From DATFDN01 sp963830565 (GTDB lineage Bacteria; Pseudomonadota; Alphaproteobacteria; Acetobacterales; Acetobacteraceae), in NCBI GenBank assembly GCA_963830565.1, contig CAWHMO010000002.1, forward strand, positions 375,687-439,686: a stretch of 64,000 bases of DNA, given 5' to 3'. Every line of letters starts with the position of its first letter. Position 1 is the first letter of the stretch. The position numbers and the translations under genes were made by a program. Of the stretch, positions 8,627-18,388 are shown one piece after another. The notes beneath the pieces were generated by a model, which searched no databases, was not told the origin of the DNA, and saw nothing but the letters and a program-made list of their open reading frames with translations.

Positions 8627-8965
8627 TTAGTCCACCGAAAAGCTCGTCCCGCAGCCGCAAGCCGACGTGGCGTTCGGATTGCGGACGGCGAAGTGGCTGC
8701 CCATCAATTCGTCGGTGAAGTCGAGCTCGGCGCCGGCGAGCAGATCAAGACTCGCCGGATCAACCAGCACCCGCGCCGGGCCGCGCTCGATCAGCACGTC
8801 CTCCGGCTGGCGTGCCTCGTCCAGCTCGAAGCGGTACTGAAAGCCGCTGCACCCGCCCGCCAGGACAGCTACCCTCAGGGCGGCGGGCCGGCCATCTGCG
8901 GCGGTGATCTCGGCGATGCGCCGCGCGGCGCGCTCGGTCAGGCCAAAGCTGGGTGTCGCGTCCAT
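8627..8965 (-). CDS. erpA: A-type iron-sulfur cluster carrier (ErpA/IscA/HesB family)
   Basis: A 112-residue protein starting at MDATPSFGLTERAARR; longer upstream readings overlap dgt on the other strand and are not family-like. The three cluster-binding cysteines of A-type carriers are visible: one in LAGGCSGFQYRF and two in SACGCGTSF near the C-terminus. The family receives [Fe-S] clusters from the scaffold and delivers them to apo-targets. The symbol erpA is the most usual name in this group; IscA or SufA are alternatives. Confidence 0.88.
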   Translation of the reverse strand: MDATPSFGLTERAARRIAEITAADGRPAALRVAVLAGGCSGFQYRFELDEARQPEDVLIERGPARVLVDPASLDLLAGAELDFTDELMGSHFAVRNPNATSACGCGTSFSVD

Positions 8966-9030
8966 GCCCGCAACATAAGCACCGCGCCGCGCGAATTGAA
9001 GCGGCAGGCAGCGCGGTGTAAGGCCGGACG

Positions 9031-10179
9031 ATGAGCGTCGCGCCCTACGCCGTCCAGGCTCAGGCCAGCCGGGGCCGGCTCCACCCGGAACCGGAGAGCC
9101 CGACACGCTCGCCATTCCAGCGCGACCGCGACCGCATCATCCACAGCACCGCCTTTCGTCGCCTGCAATACAAGACCCAGGTCTTCGTCAATCACGAAGG
9201 CGACTTCTTCCGCACCCGCCTGACCCACTCGATCGAGGTGGCCCAGATCGCCCGCTCGGTCGCCCGGGCGTTGCGTCTGGACGAGGATTTGACCGAGACG
9301 CTGGCGCTGGCCCACGATCTCGGGCACCCGCCCTTCGGCCATGCCGGGGAAGAGGCGCTGAACCTGACCATGAAGCCCTTCGGCGGGTTCGACCACAACG
9401 CGCAATCCCTGCGCGTCGTGACCCTGCTGGAGAGCCGCTACGCCGCTTTCGATGGACTGAACCTGACCTGGGAGACGTTGGAAGGGCTGGTCAAGCATAA
9501 CGGCCCGCTGCCCCGGCCGCCCCCCTACATCGCCGACTACAACACGCGCCACAACCTGGAGCTGGCGACCCAGGCGAGCGCCGAGGCGCAGCTCGCCTCG
9601 CTCGCCGACGACATCGCCTACCACAGCCACGACCTCGACGACGGGCTGCGCGCCAGCCTGTTCGGTGTCGAGGACATCGCGCATCTGCCGGTGGTCGGCA
9701 CGGCGCTGTCGGCGGCGCGCCGCGCCAGCCTCGACGTCCCGCCGCGGCGGCTGCGCCACGAGACGATCCGCCGCGTGATCGACGCGCTTGTCTCCGACGT
9801 GATCGAGGAAACCGGGCGCCGGATGGGCAAGCTCGCCCCCGACAGCCCACAGGCGGTGCGTCGGGCCAAGACGCGGCTGGTTGGCTTCAGCCCGCCGATG
9901 GCGGAGGCGAACAGCGCGATCAAGGAGTTCTTGCACGGGCGCATGTATCGCCACTGGCGAGTGAACCGCATGACCACCAAGGCACGCCGCTTGACCGAGG
10001 AGTTGTTCCGCCTGCTGCACGCCGACCCCTTCCTGCTGCCCGACGAGTGGCGCGCCCGCGCGGGCGAGGGCGGGATGGCGCGCGCCGCTGGCGTGGTCGG
10101 CGACTACGTCGCGGGCATGACCGACCGCTTCGCGATGGACGAGCACCGACGCCTGACCGACATCGCCGTTTCGGGATAG
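9031..10179 (+). CDS. dgt: Deoxyguanosinetriphosphate triphosphohydrolase-like protein
   Basis: A 382-residue HD-domain protein. The metal-binding His and HD residues are in FFRTRLTHSIEVAQIAR and LALAHDLGHPPFGHAGEEAL, with a later Asp in LADDIAYHSHDLDDG. The start region PESPTRSPFQRDRDRIIHSTAFRRLQ is split here by its dGTPase-like arrangement (S-P-F-Q-R-D-R-D-R-I-I-H). The family hydrolyses dNTPs to nucleoside and triphosphate, controlling dNTP pools. It is followed after 13 bases by argS, so co-transcription is likely. Confidence 0.93.
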   Translation: MSVAPYAVQAQASRGRLHPEPESPTRSPFQRDRDRIIHSTAFRRLQYKTQVFVNHEGDFFRTRLTHSIEVAQIARSVARALRLDEDLTETLALAHDLGHPPFGHAGEEALNLTMKPFGGFDHNAQSLRVVTLLESRYAAFDGLNLTWETLEGLVKHNGPLPRPPPYIADYNTRHNLELATQASAEAQLASLADDIAYHSHDLDDGLRASLFGVEDIAHLPVVGTALSAARRASLDVPPRRLRHETIRRVIDALVSDVIEETGRRMGKLAPDSPQAVRRAKTRLVGFSPPMAEANSAIKEFLHGRMYRHWRVNRMTTKARRLTEELFRLLHADPFLLPDEWRARAGEGGMARAAGVVGDYVAGMTDRFAMDEHRRLTDIAVSG

Positions 10180-10192
10180 GAAGCCGACGCTG

Positions 10193-11977
10193 ATGACCGA
10201 CCTCTTTTCCGAGATGCGCGCGTGCGTGCTGGATGCCGTGCGCGCAACTGTGCCCGCCTTGCCCGACGAGATTGCCGCGCGCATCGAGGTGACGCCGACG
10301 CGCGAGCCGGCGCATGGCGACATGGCGACCAACGCCGCGCTGGTGGCCGGCAAGGCGGCCCGAATGCCGCCGCCGAAACTGGCCGCGGCGCTGGCCGAGC
10401 GGTTGCGCCCGATTCCCGGGATCGCCTCGGCCGAGGTCGCCGGTCCGGGCTTCATCAACCTGCGACTGCGCTCCGACACATTGCTGACCGTAGTGCCCGC
10501 GATCCTGCGCGCCGGCGAGGCGTTCGGCGACGGCACCGCCGGCGGCGGCTGCCCGGTCAATGTCGAATACATCTCCGCTAATCCCACCGGTCCGCTGCAT
10601 ATCGGCCACTGCCGGGGAGCGGTCGTGGGTGATGCGCTGGCCAATCTTCTGGCCAAGGCCGGGTTCGCGGTCGTCAAGGAATACTACGTCAACGATGCCG
10701 GGGCACAGGTCGCGGCGCTCGCCTGGGCAACCTACTGGCGTTATCTGCAGGCGATCGGCACCAGCCTGACCGAGGAGACGTTTGCTGCCCAGGTGCCGGG
10801 CGGTTTGCAGTATCGCGGCGACTACCTGGCGGCCGTCGGTGCGGCCCTGGCCGCCACGCACGGCCCGGCGCTCGCGGCGCCTGATCGCGGCCCGGCGGAG
10901 CCGGCGCTGTGGTTCGACACGGTGCGCGAGGCTGCGGTCTCGGCGATGATGGCCGCTATACGCGAGGACCTCGAGGCGCTCGGGGTTCAGCAGGACGTGT
11001 TCAGCTCCGAGCGCGCTCTCGTGGACAGCGGTGCGGCCGACGCAATCATCGAACGCCTCCGAGCCGAGGGCCTGGTCTACGAGGGCGTGCTGGAACCGCC
11101 CAAGGGCAAGGCGCCGGAAGACTGGGAGCCCCGGCCGCAGACGCTGTTTCGCGCCACCGGGTTCGGCGACGACGTCGATCGCCCGCTGCGCAAGTCGGAC
11201 GGCTCCAACACCTACTTCGCCAACGACATCGCCTATCACGCCGACAAAGTCGATCGCGGCTTCCAGCTGCTGATCGACGTGCTGGGCGCCGATCACGGCG
11301 GCTACGTGCCGCGCCTGAAGGCGGCAGTGAAGGCGGTCTCGCGCGGACAGGCGACGCTGGAAGCCGTGCTGTGCCAGACCGTGCATGTGGTGCGTGGCGG
11401 CCAGTCGGTGCGCATGTCCAAGCGCGCTGGAACCTATGTCACGCTCCGCGATCTGATCGACGAGGTCGGCCGCGACGCCGTGCGCTTCACCATGCTGACC
11501 CGCAAGGCCGACGCGCAGATGGAGTTCGACCTCGACCAGGTGGTGGCGCAGACCCGCGACAACCCCGTGTTCTACGTCCAGTATGCCCACGCCCGCTGCC
11601 GTTCGGTCCTGCGCGCCGCGGCGGAGATGTTCGGCACCGAGGCGACCTCCGATGCGGTTCTCGCCGGCGTGGCGCTCGACGGACTGGGCGCGGAGCCAGA
11701 GCTGGCCCTGATCCGCCGCCTGGCGCAATGGCCGCGCACCGTGGAGGCCGCCGCCCAGGCAAGGGAACCACACCGAATCGCGTTTTTTCTGTATGACTTG
11801 GCAGCCGACTTTCATATGCTGTGGAATAGAGGCAAGGACGATTCGACACTCCGCTTCCTGCAAGCCAGCCACCGGGCGGAAAGCCTGGGCCGGCTTGCGC
11901 TGGTGGCGGCGACCGCCGTGGTGATCCGTTCCGGCCTCGCCGTGATGGGCGTGACGCCCGTTGAGGAAATGCGCTGA
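10193..11977 (+). CDS. argS: Arginyl-tRNA synthetase
   Basis: A 594-residue class I aminoacyl-tRNA synthetase. The HIGH signature appears as PTGPLHIGHCRGAVVGD near residue 130. The KMSKS-equivalent is VRMSKRAGTYV near residue 405, and the DALR anticodon-binding domain follows (QYAHARCRSVLR). An N-terminal Add-1 domain typical of ArgRS precedes the catalytic core. It charges tRNA-Arg. The gene has normal length and sits between dgt and a SPOR-domain gene, a common order in alphaproteobacteria. Confidence 0.98.
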   Translation: MTDLFSEMRACVLDAVRATVPALPDEIAARIEVTPTREPAHGDMATNAALVAGKAARMPPPKLAAALAERLRPIPGIASAEVAGPGFINLRLRSDTLLTVVPAILRAGEAFGDGTAGGGCPVNVEYISANPTGPLHIGHCRGAVVGDALANLLAKAGFAVVKEYYVNDAGAQVAALAWATYWRYLQAIGTSLTEETFAAQVPGGLQYRGDYLAAVGAALAATHGPALAAPDRGPAEPALWFDTVREAAVSAMMAAIREDLEALGVQQDVFSSERALVDSGAADAIIERLRAEGLVYEGVLEPPKGKAPEDWEPRPQTLFRATGFGDDVDRPLRKSDGSNTYFANDIAYHADKVDRGFQLLIDVLGADHGGYVPRLKAAVKAVSRGQATLEAVLCQTVHVVRGGQSVRMSKRAGTYVTLRDLIDEVGRDAVRFTMLTRKADAQMEFDLDQVVAQTRDNPVFYVQYAHARCRSVLRAAAEMFGTEATSDAVLAGVALDGLGAEPELALIRRLAQWPRTVEAAAQAREPHRIAFFLYDLAADFHMLWNRGKDDSTLRFLQASHRAESLGRLALVAATAVVIRSGLAVMGVTPVEEMR

Positions 11978-12011
11978 AGCCGCGGGCGTTGCCCGCGCGA
12001 GAGAGGGTGAC

Positions 12012-12755
12012 GTGTCCGAAGAACTGGCAGGCCAATCGACAAAATTCCGCATGCCCCGCGCCGGCGGGATGGACCCGGCGACCAAGCGCCTGGCGCTAAT
12101 CGCCGCCGGGTTGGGCGGCATGCTCCTGGTGGTGCTCGGTGCCTGGTCCACGCTGGGCGGGCATCACGCCAGCGTGCCGGTCATCGCGGCGTCCGAGGCG
12201 CCGCTGCGCGTCAAGCCGGCCAATCCCGGCGGTCTGAAAGTCGGGAACGACTCGATCCTCTCGGGTCGGCTGAATGATGCGGAGGGCGACAAGCTGGCCC
12301 CAACCCCGGAAACGCCCGACCCGCAGGCGCTCAAGGCACCGGAGCCCTCACCTGCCCTAGCGCAGCCGGCGCCACAGCCGCCTTCGACACCGTCGCTGCC
12401 AAAGGCCGCTTCGTCAATGCCGAGCGCCGCGCCGGCGGCACCGGCCCCAACGCCGCATGCCGAGGTGATGAAACCCGCGCCGGCCACCCGCCCCGCCGCT
12501 ATCGCGGCGCACGGCATGCAGGTCCAGCTCGCCGCGCTGCCGACCCGTCAGGAGGCCGAGGCACAGTGGCGCACCCTGCTCCACCGGGATGCCCACCTGC
12601 TGGCCGGGCGCACGCCGAGCTTCAATGAGGCAACGGCGAACGGCCGCACCTGGTGGCGGGTCCGCACCGGCGGCTTCGCCGACGAAGCCCAGGCCCGCGC
12701 CTTCTGCGACAGGCTCCACGCGGCTGGGGGCGCCTGCTCGGTGGCGCGGTTCTAA
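12012..12755 (+). CDS. SPOR-domain membrane protein
   Basis: A GTG start at 12012 is preferred because GAGAGGG lies just upstream; an ATG at 11961 would overlap argS. The ~247-residue protein has a short cytoplasmic N-terminus, one membrane segment (LALIAAGLGGMLLVVLGAW), a long Pro/Ala linker and a C-terminal SPOR domain beginning at MQVQLAALPTRQEAEAQW and ending GACSVARF. SPOR domains bind denuded glycan strands at the division septum, so a role in cell-wall constriction is likely. Position after argS is conserved in alphaproteobacteria. Confidence 0.88.
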   Translation: MSEELAGQSTKFRMPRAGGMDPATKRLALIAAGLGGMLLVVLGAWSTLGGHHASVPVIAASEAPLRVKPANPGGLKVGNDSILSGRLNDAEGDKLAPTPETPDPQALKAPEPSPALAQPAPQPPSTPSLPKAASSMPSAAPAAPAPTPHAEVMKPAPATRPAAIAAHGMQVQLAALPTRQEAEAQWRTLLHRDAHLLAGRTPSFNEATANGRTWWRVRTGGFADEAQARAFCDRLHAAGGACSVARF

Positions 12756-13211
12756 GCTCGAATTTGAACTTTCGGCCAGGGTCACGCGACGTGGCCGAGC
12801 GCGTAGGCGATGCCTCCCGCAGCGCGGGACTGGGTTTCCTCGTCTCCGAGGCGCGGCGGGACATGAGCAAACCCTGTTCCCGCCAGGCCTCCCCGCGCAC
12901 GGCGGCGAGCGCGTCTGCGAAGATCGGGCGCCTCTTGCGACACCAAGCGGCGGTTGCGACGGCCAGGCGCGCACGGGGCTGAGGCGCGCGGCCAGGACAG
13001 GTGCGCCGCATCGTCGTCGCCTGTTTCGGCCACGCGCACCTTCTAGCCCGACCATTCGATCTGCCGCATCGTAAACCGGAGCAAGTCCATGTGCCGCACG
13101 ATGCGGGCTGGCGGCCGGTTGCGCACTCCGGGTCATGCTCCGGCTGCCGGCCAGGTTGACGGGGCGGCCGGTCTGATCCCCATACTCGACGAGGCGAGCG
13201 GAGAGTACCCA
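12756..13211. other. Intergenic gap without a supported gene
   Basis: About 450 bases between the SPOR gene and the flavin oxidoreductase gene. GC-rich, with short frames on both strands and no recognisable domain. The end of the gap contains the GGAGAG ribosome-binding site of the next gene. It may hold a decayed gene, but nothing can be named. Confidence 0.5.
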
Positions 13212-14471
13212 ATGAAGCTGCTGTGGTTCCACCTGATGCCGTACACCGAGCTGCCGGACGATTTCCGCGACAAGCATCCCTCGGTGTGGGTGGACATCCA
13301 CTCCTCGCTGTTCGACCCAAAGCGCGCCCATCACATGTACAACGACTTCATGGACGAGATGGAGTTCGCGGCCGATTGCGGGTTCGATGCGGTCTGCTGC
13401 AACGAGCACCACTCGAACGGCTACGGCCTGATGCCCTCGCCCAACCTGATCGCCAGCGCCCTCGCGCGGCGCACGACCGAGACCGCGATCTGCGTGATGG
13501 GCAACTCGCTCGCGCTCTACAATCCGCCGACCCGCGTGGCGGAGGAGTTCGCGATGATCGATGTGATCTCCGGGGGTCGGCTGATCGCGGGGTTCCCGGT
13601 CGGCACGCCGATGGACACGTGCTACGTCTATGGCCAGAATCCGTCGATGCTGCGCGAACGATACCTGGAGGCGCACGACTTGGTCATGCGAGCCTGGCAG
13701 GAGGCGGACACCTTCGCGTTCAACGGCCGCTTCAACCAGCAGCGCTATGTCAACATCTGGCCGCGCCCGATCCAGCGCCCGCATCCGCCGGTCTGGATTC
13801 CCGGCGGCGGCTCGGTCGAGACCTGGCAGTGGTGCGCCAGGATGGATTACGTCTATTGCTACCTGTCCTATTTCGGCTTCAAGGACGGCCGGGCGACCAT
13901 GGACGGGTTCTGGAACGAGATGTCGCGCCTCGGCAAGGACCGCAACCCGTACCGCGCCGGCTTCCTGCAATTCGTGGGGGTCGCCGAGACCCGCGAGCAG
14001 GCGTTCGAGTTGTATCGCGAACCCGCCGAGTATTTCTATGGCCGCTGCCTGCACACCGATCCGCGCTGGGCGACGCCGCCCGGCTATGTGACCGAGGCGA
14101 CCATGCGCGCCGGCATCACCAGCCAGATCGGCCGCGCCGCCTCCAACAGCGCCCGCGCCGCCGCGCGCGCGACGGAGATGCGGGAGATCGTTGACCGCGG
14201 CTATGTCATCATCGGCTCGCCCGACGAAGTGGTGGAGCAGCTTACGGAGGTCGCGCACGAGCTGAATGTCGGCCACCTGATGCTGCTCCTGCAGTTCGGC
14301 AGCATGGGCAAGGAGCTGGCGAAGTACAACACCAAGCTGTTCGCCGAGACGGTGATGCCGCGCGTGAGAACGCTGTTCCCCGACTGGGAGGACCGCTGGT
14401 GGCCGCAGCCGATCAGCGCCGGGGAACGCGCGCAGGTCGCGCCGTTCGTGCCGAGGCTGGCGGCCGAGTAG
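13212..14471 (+). CDS. LLM-class flavin-dependent oxidoreductase
   Basis: A 419-residue luciferase-like monooxygenase family protein. The ATG at 13212 has GGAGAG seven bases upstream. The barrel start MKLLWFHLMPYTELP, the CCNEHHSNGYGLMPSPNLI stretch and VISGGRLIAGFPVG are typical of F420/FMN-dependent LLM enzymes. These oxidise or desulfonate small organics using reduced flavin. Together with the downstream genes it may form a transcript (16-base gap to gnd), but its substrate is not deducible from sequence. Confidence 0.85.
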   Translation: MKLLWFHLMPYTELPDDFRDKHPSVWVDIHSSLFDPKRAHHMYNDFMDEMEFAADCGFDAVCCNEHHSNGYGLMPSPNLIASALARRTTETAICVMGNSLALYNPPTRVAEEFAMIDVISGGRLIAGFPVGTPMDTCYVYGQNPSMLRERYLEAHDLVMRAWQEADTFAFNGRFNQQRYVNIWPRPIQRPHPPVWIPGGGSVETWQWCARMDYVYCYLSYFGFKDGRATMDGFWNEMSRLGKDRNPYRAGFLQFVGVAETREQAFELYREPAEYFYGRCLHTDPRWATPPGYVTEATMRAGITSQIGRAASNSARAAARATEMREIVDRGYVIIGSPDEVVEQLTEVAHELNVGHLMLLLQFGSMGKELAKYNTKLFAETVMPRVRTLFPDWEDRWWPQPISAGERAQVAPFVPRLAAE

Positions 14472-14487
14472 GGAAGCGGAGACACAC

Positions 14488-15480
<993 letters not shown>

Positions 15481-15489
15481 GCCCCGGCA

Positions 15490-16005
15490 ATGGCCTGCGT
15501 CGTCGTGATGATGGGCGTCTCCGGCAGCGGCAAGACCACGATCGCCCGCGGCGTCGCCGCCCGGCTCGGCTGGGACGTGCTGGAGGGCGACACGTACCAC
15601 CCGCCGAGCAACGTCGCCAAGATGAGCCAGGGAATCCCGCTCGACGATGCCGACCGGCTGCCATGGCTGCGGGCAATCGCGCAGGCGATCGATGCCGAAC
15701 TTGCCGCCGGCCGCTCCTCCGTTGTCGCCTGCTCGGCGCTCAAGCGCAGCTACCGCGACATCCTGATCGGGCCGCGCAAAAATGTCGCGCTGCTCTATCT
15801 TGAGGGCTCGCACGCGCTGCTGGCCGAGAGGGTGCGCAACCGCACCGGACACTTCATGCCGCCCAGCCTGCTCGACAGCCAACTCGCGACCCTGGAGGAG
15901 CCGACGCCGGACGAGGCCCCGATCGTCGTCTCCGTCGCCCCGCCGCCCGAGCGGATCGTGGACGCGGTCATCACCGCATTGAAGGAGCGCCAGTTGATCC
16001 CATGA
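15490..16005 (+). CDS. gntK: Gluconokinase
   Basis: A 171-residue P-loop kinase with MGVSGSGKTTIARG near residue 10 and the family stretch EGDTYHPPSNVAKMSQGIPL. CSALKRSYRDIL and GHFMPPSLLDSQLATLE complete the GntK/IdnK signature. It phosphorylates D-gluconate to 6-phosphogluconate, the substrate of the upstream gnd product. Its stop overlaps the SDR start by four bases (ATGA), so the three genes are probably translationally coupled. Confidence 0.95.
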   Translation: MACVVVMMGVSGSGKTTIARGVAARLGWDVLEGDTYHPPSNVAKMSQGIPLDDADRLPWLRAIAQAIDAELAAGRSSVVACSALKRSYRDILIGPRKNVALLYLEGSHALLAERVRNRTGHFMPPSLLDSQLATLEEPTPDEAPIVVSVAPPPERIVDAVITALKERQLIP

Positions 16006-16766
16006 GCCGCTTCGCCCAATACCCGAGCCTGCGCGATCGCGTCGTGTTCATCACTGGCGGAGCCAGCGGAATTGGCGCGGCGGAGGTGGCACACTTCGCC
16101 GCCCAGGGCGCGCGGGTCGCCTTCGTCGATGTAGCCGAGGCGCCCGCCCATGCGCTGACCGCACGGCTGAAAGCAGAAGGGCACCCGGAACCGCACTTCC
16201 AGACCTGCGACATTACCGACATCGCCGCCTTGCGGGCCGCCATCGCCGCCGCCGCCGCGCGGCTCGGCCCGATCACCGCGCTGGTCAACAATGCCGCGAA
16301 CGATCAGCGCCATAGCTGGCAGGACGTCACGCCCGGATACTGGGACGAGCGGATGGCGGTGAATCTCAAGCACCAGTTCTTCGCCATCCAGGCGGTCGCG
16401 CCGATGATGCGCGAGGCCGGCGGTGGGTCGATCGTGAATTTCGGCTCGATCTCTTGGCATCTCGGCCAGGGTGGGATGCCCGCCTACACCACCGCCAAGG
16501 CCGCCATCGAAGGCCTGACCCGCAGCATGGCGCGCGACCTCGGCCCCGACAACATCCGCGTCAATTGCGTCATTCCCGGTTGGGTGATGACGGAACGCCA
16601 GAAAACGCTCTGGCTGACGCCCGAGGCCGAGGCCGAGCTGATGAAGGCGCAGTTCCTCAAGCACAAGGTCATGCCCGAGGATCTCGCCCGCCTCGTGCTC
16701 TGGCTCGCCGCCGATGACAGCCGCATGTGCTCGGGGCATCTCTGGTTTGCGGATGGCGGGCGGTAG
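16002..16766 (+). CDS. SDR family oxidoreductase, probably a sugar/polyol dehydrogenase
   Basis: A 254-residue classical short-chain dehydrogenase. The cofactor motif is TGGASGIGAAE, followed by NNAAND, the catalytic Ser in FGSISW and the Tyr-Lys pair in YTTAKAAIEG. The NNAANDQRH stretch is like that of bacterial D-xylose/L-arabinose/galactose 1-dehydrogenases. Overlapping gluconokinase and gnd, it may oxidise an aldose to an aldonate feeding the shunt. The sugar identity is inference. Several SDRs share these motifs, so glucose 1-dehydrogenase is also possible. Confidence 0.85.
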   Translation: MSRFAQYPSLRDRVVFITGGASGIGAAEVAHFAAQGARVAFVDVAEAPAHALTARLKAEGHPEPHFQTCDITDIAALRAAIAAAAARLGPITALVNNAANDQRHSWQDVTPGYWDERMAVNLKHQFFAIQAVAPMMREAGGGSIVNFGSISWHLGQGGMPAYTTAKAAIEGLTRSMARDLGPDNIRVNCVIPGWVMTERQKTLWLTPEAEAELMKAQFLKHKVMPEDLARLVLWLAADDSRMCSGHLWFADGGR

Positions 16767-17035
16767 AGGACTACGAAACGCCCCGTCGCTCCGCCATCAC
16801 AGCCAAGCGGTGCGCCGCCGAGCCGAGTTCGAAGCAGGATCACCGCCACCTCGGGGTGCTCGGGCAACTCGCCGCCGTGCGGGACGCGCGACCAGGCCGA
16901 CCACTCCTCATCGGAAAGCAGGAGCACGCGGCGCCGGTCCTCGTCGCTGAGTGCGATGCGGTCGCCGATGCCGTCGAACATGCGGAACTGCTCGCGGGCG
17001 ATGTCGTCGAGCCGCTGCTGGGTCCTATGGTCCAT
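16484..17035 (-). CDS. Hypothetical protein, possibly a remnant
   Basis: The first ~70 residues (MDHRTQQRLDDIAREQFRMF, then LSDEDRRRVLLLSDEEWSAW) look genuinely coding and resemble the N-terminus of small MbcA/ParS-type antitoxin-like proteins, although no toxin gene is adjacent. Beyond residue ~70 the frame loses character and runs antisense into the SDR gene. The 3' end has probably been lost to a deletion or frameshift. No function is assigned; the family resemblance is weak. Confidence 0.4.
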   Translation of the reverse strand: MDHRTQQRLDDIAREQFRMFDGIGDRIALSDEDRRRVLLLSDEEWSAWSRVPHGGELPEHPEVAVILLRTRLGGAPLGCDGGATGRFVVLYRPPSANQRCPEHMRLSSAASQSTRRARSSGMTLCLRNCAFISSASASGVSQSVFWRSVITQPGMTQLTRMLSGPRSRAMLRVRPSMAALAVV

Positions 17036-17223
17036 CTCGCGCTCCGTGCGTCTGTCGATGCGTGAGGATCGGTCATCGCCAAGGCGGCGGTTGGATCGAT
17101 CGATGGCGTTTTCCGGGCATGGCGCCAGAAATTCGCCATCAGGGCTGATACTCGCCAGAGCGGATGCGAAGCGCTGTGATCCAGGTCACAATCAGTCGCT
17201 TGAGGCCTACGTCCCGACAAGGC

Positions 17224-18297
17224 TCATTGATTAATCCCGCGCACCGCCTCGCAGACCGCGTGCGTCACCGACTGTGTGCTTGCGCTCCCGCCGAGGTCGG
17301 GGGTCATGATTCCGGCGGCGCAGACCTGCTCGACAGCGCGCATCAGCAGCTCCGCCGCCGGCTTCTCGCCCAGATGCTCGAGCATCATGGCGCCAGTCCA
17401 GAAGCTCGCCACCGGGTTGGCAATGCCCTTGCCCACGATGTCGAAGGCCGAACCGTGGATCGGCTCGAACATCGAGGGGCTGCGCCGCTCCGGGTTGATG
17501 TTGGCGGTGGGCGCGATGCCGAGCGAGCCGGCCAGCGCGGCGGCTAGATCGGACAGGATGTCGGCATGCAGGTTCGTCGCCACCACCGTGTCGATCGTCT
17601 TGGGCCGGCGAACCAGGCGCGTGGTCATCGCATCCACCAGCTCCTTGTCCCATGTGACCTCGGGAAAGTCGCGCGCGACCAGCGCGGCGATCTCGTCCCA
17701 GAACACCATTCCGTGACGCTGCGCGTTGGATTTGGTCACGACCGTCAAGTGGCGGCGCGGCCGACCGCGCGCGATGCCGAAGGCGTAGCGCATGATCCGC
17801 TCCACCCCGGTACGCGTGAAGATGGCGGTCTCGGTCGCCACTTCCTCCGGCAGGCCGCGATGTGCCCGCCCGCCGTGGCCGGCGTACTCGCCCTCGCTGT
17901 TCTCGCGCACGATGACCCAATCGAGGTCGCCGGGTCCGACGTCGCGCAGCGGCGAGGTGATGCCCGGCAGGATGCGCGTCGGCCGGACATTCGCGTATTG
18001 GTCGAAGCCCTGGCAGATCGGCAGCCGCAGGCCCCAGAGCGTGACGTGGTCGGGGATGTCGGGATCGCCCACGGCGCCGAAGTAGATGGCATCCGCCGTG
18101 CGCAACCAGGCCAGCCCGTCGGGCGGCATGAGCACGCCGTGCTTGCGATACCAGTCCGAGCCCCAGGCGTAGTGATCGACGGCAAGGCGGAACCCGCCAT
18201 CGCGCGCGGCGACCGCCTCCAGCACCTCGAGTCCGGCGCTGATGACCTCGGGGCCGATGCCGTCGGCGGGGATGGCGGCGATACGGTGTTGGCGCAT
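17224..18297 (-). CDS. Tartrate / D-malate type isocitrate-isopropylmalate family dehydrogenase
   Basis: A 357-residue protein starting at MRQHRIAAIPADGIGPEV; upstream in-frame codons lack family similarity. It belongs to the isopropylmalate/isocitrate dehydrogenase family. The substrate loop contains VRENSEGEYAG, metal-binding Asp residues are in TNLHADILSDLAAALAG, and the nucleotide-binding end has FEPIHGSAFDIVGKGIANP. The combination WGLRLPICQGFDQYANVRP is typical of the tartrate dehydrogenase/D-malate dehydrogenase (DmlA/Ttu) branch. It would oxidatively decarboxylate D-malate or tartrate. leuB is a less likely alternative. Confidence 0.85.
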   Translation of the reverse strand: MRQHRIAAIPADGIGPEVISAGLEVLEAVAARDGGFRLAVDHYAWGSDWYRKHGVLMPPDGLAWLRTADAIYFGAVGDPDIPDHVTLWGLRLPICQGFDQYANVRPTRILPGITSPLRDVGPGDLDWVIVRENSEGEYAGHGGRAHRGLPEEVATETAIFTRTGVERIMRYAFGIARGRPRRHLTVVTKSNAQRHGMVFWDEIAALVARDFPEVTWDKELVDAMTTRLVRRPKTIDTVVATNLHADILSDLAAALAGSLGIAPTANINPERRSPSMFEPIHGSAFDIVGKGIANPVASFWTGAMMLEHLGEKPAAELLMRAVEQVCAAGIMTPDLGGSASTQSVTHAVCEAVRGINQ

Positions 18298-18388
18298 GAT
18301 GTGCTGCCTTCGTGGGTGGCTTTGCGTTGCGACCCGCGACAGATAGCACCTCCGGCGCGGCGGGTCTGCGCCAGAGCCCCTCCATCGC

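Noticed and set aside
12782..13039. 85-residue minus-strand frame before the LLM gene
   Set aside because: Arg/Ala-rich codon pattern typical of an out-of-frame GC-rich shadow; no family resemblance.
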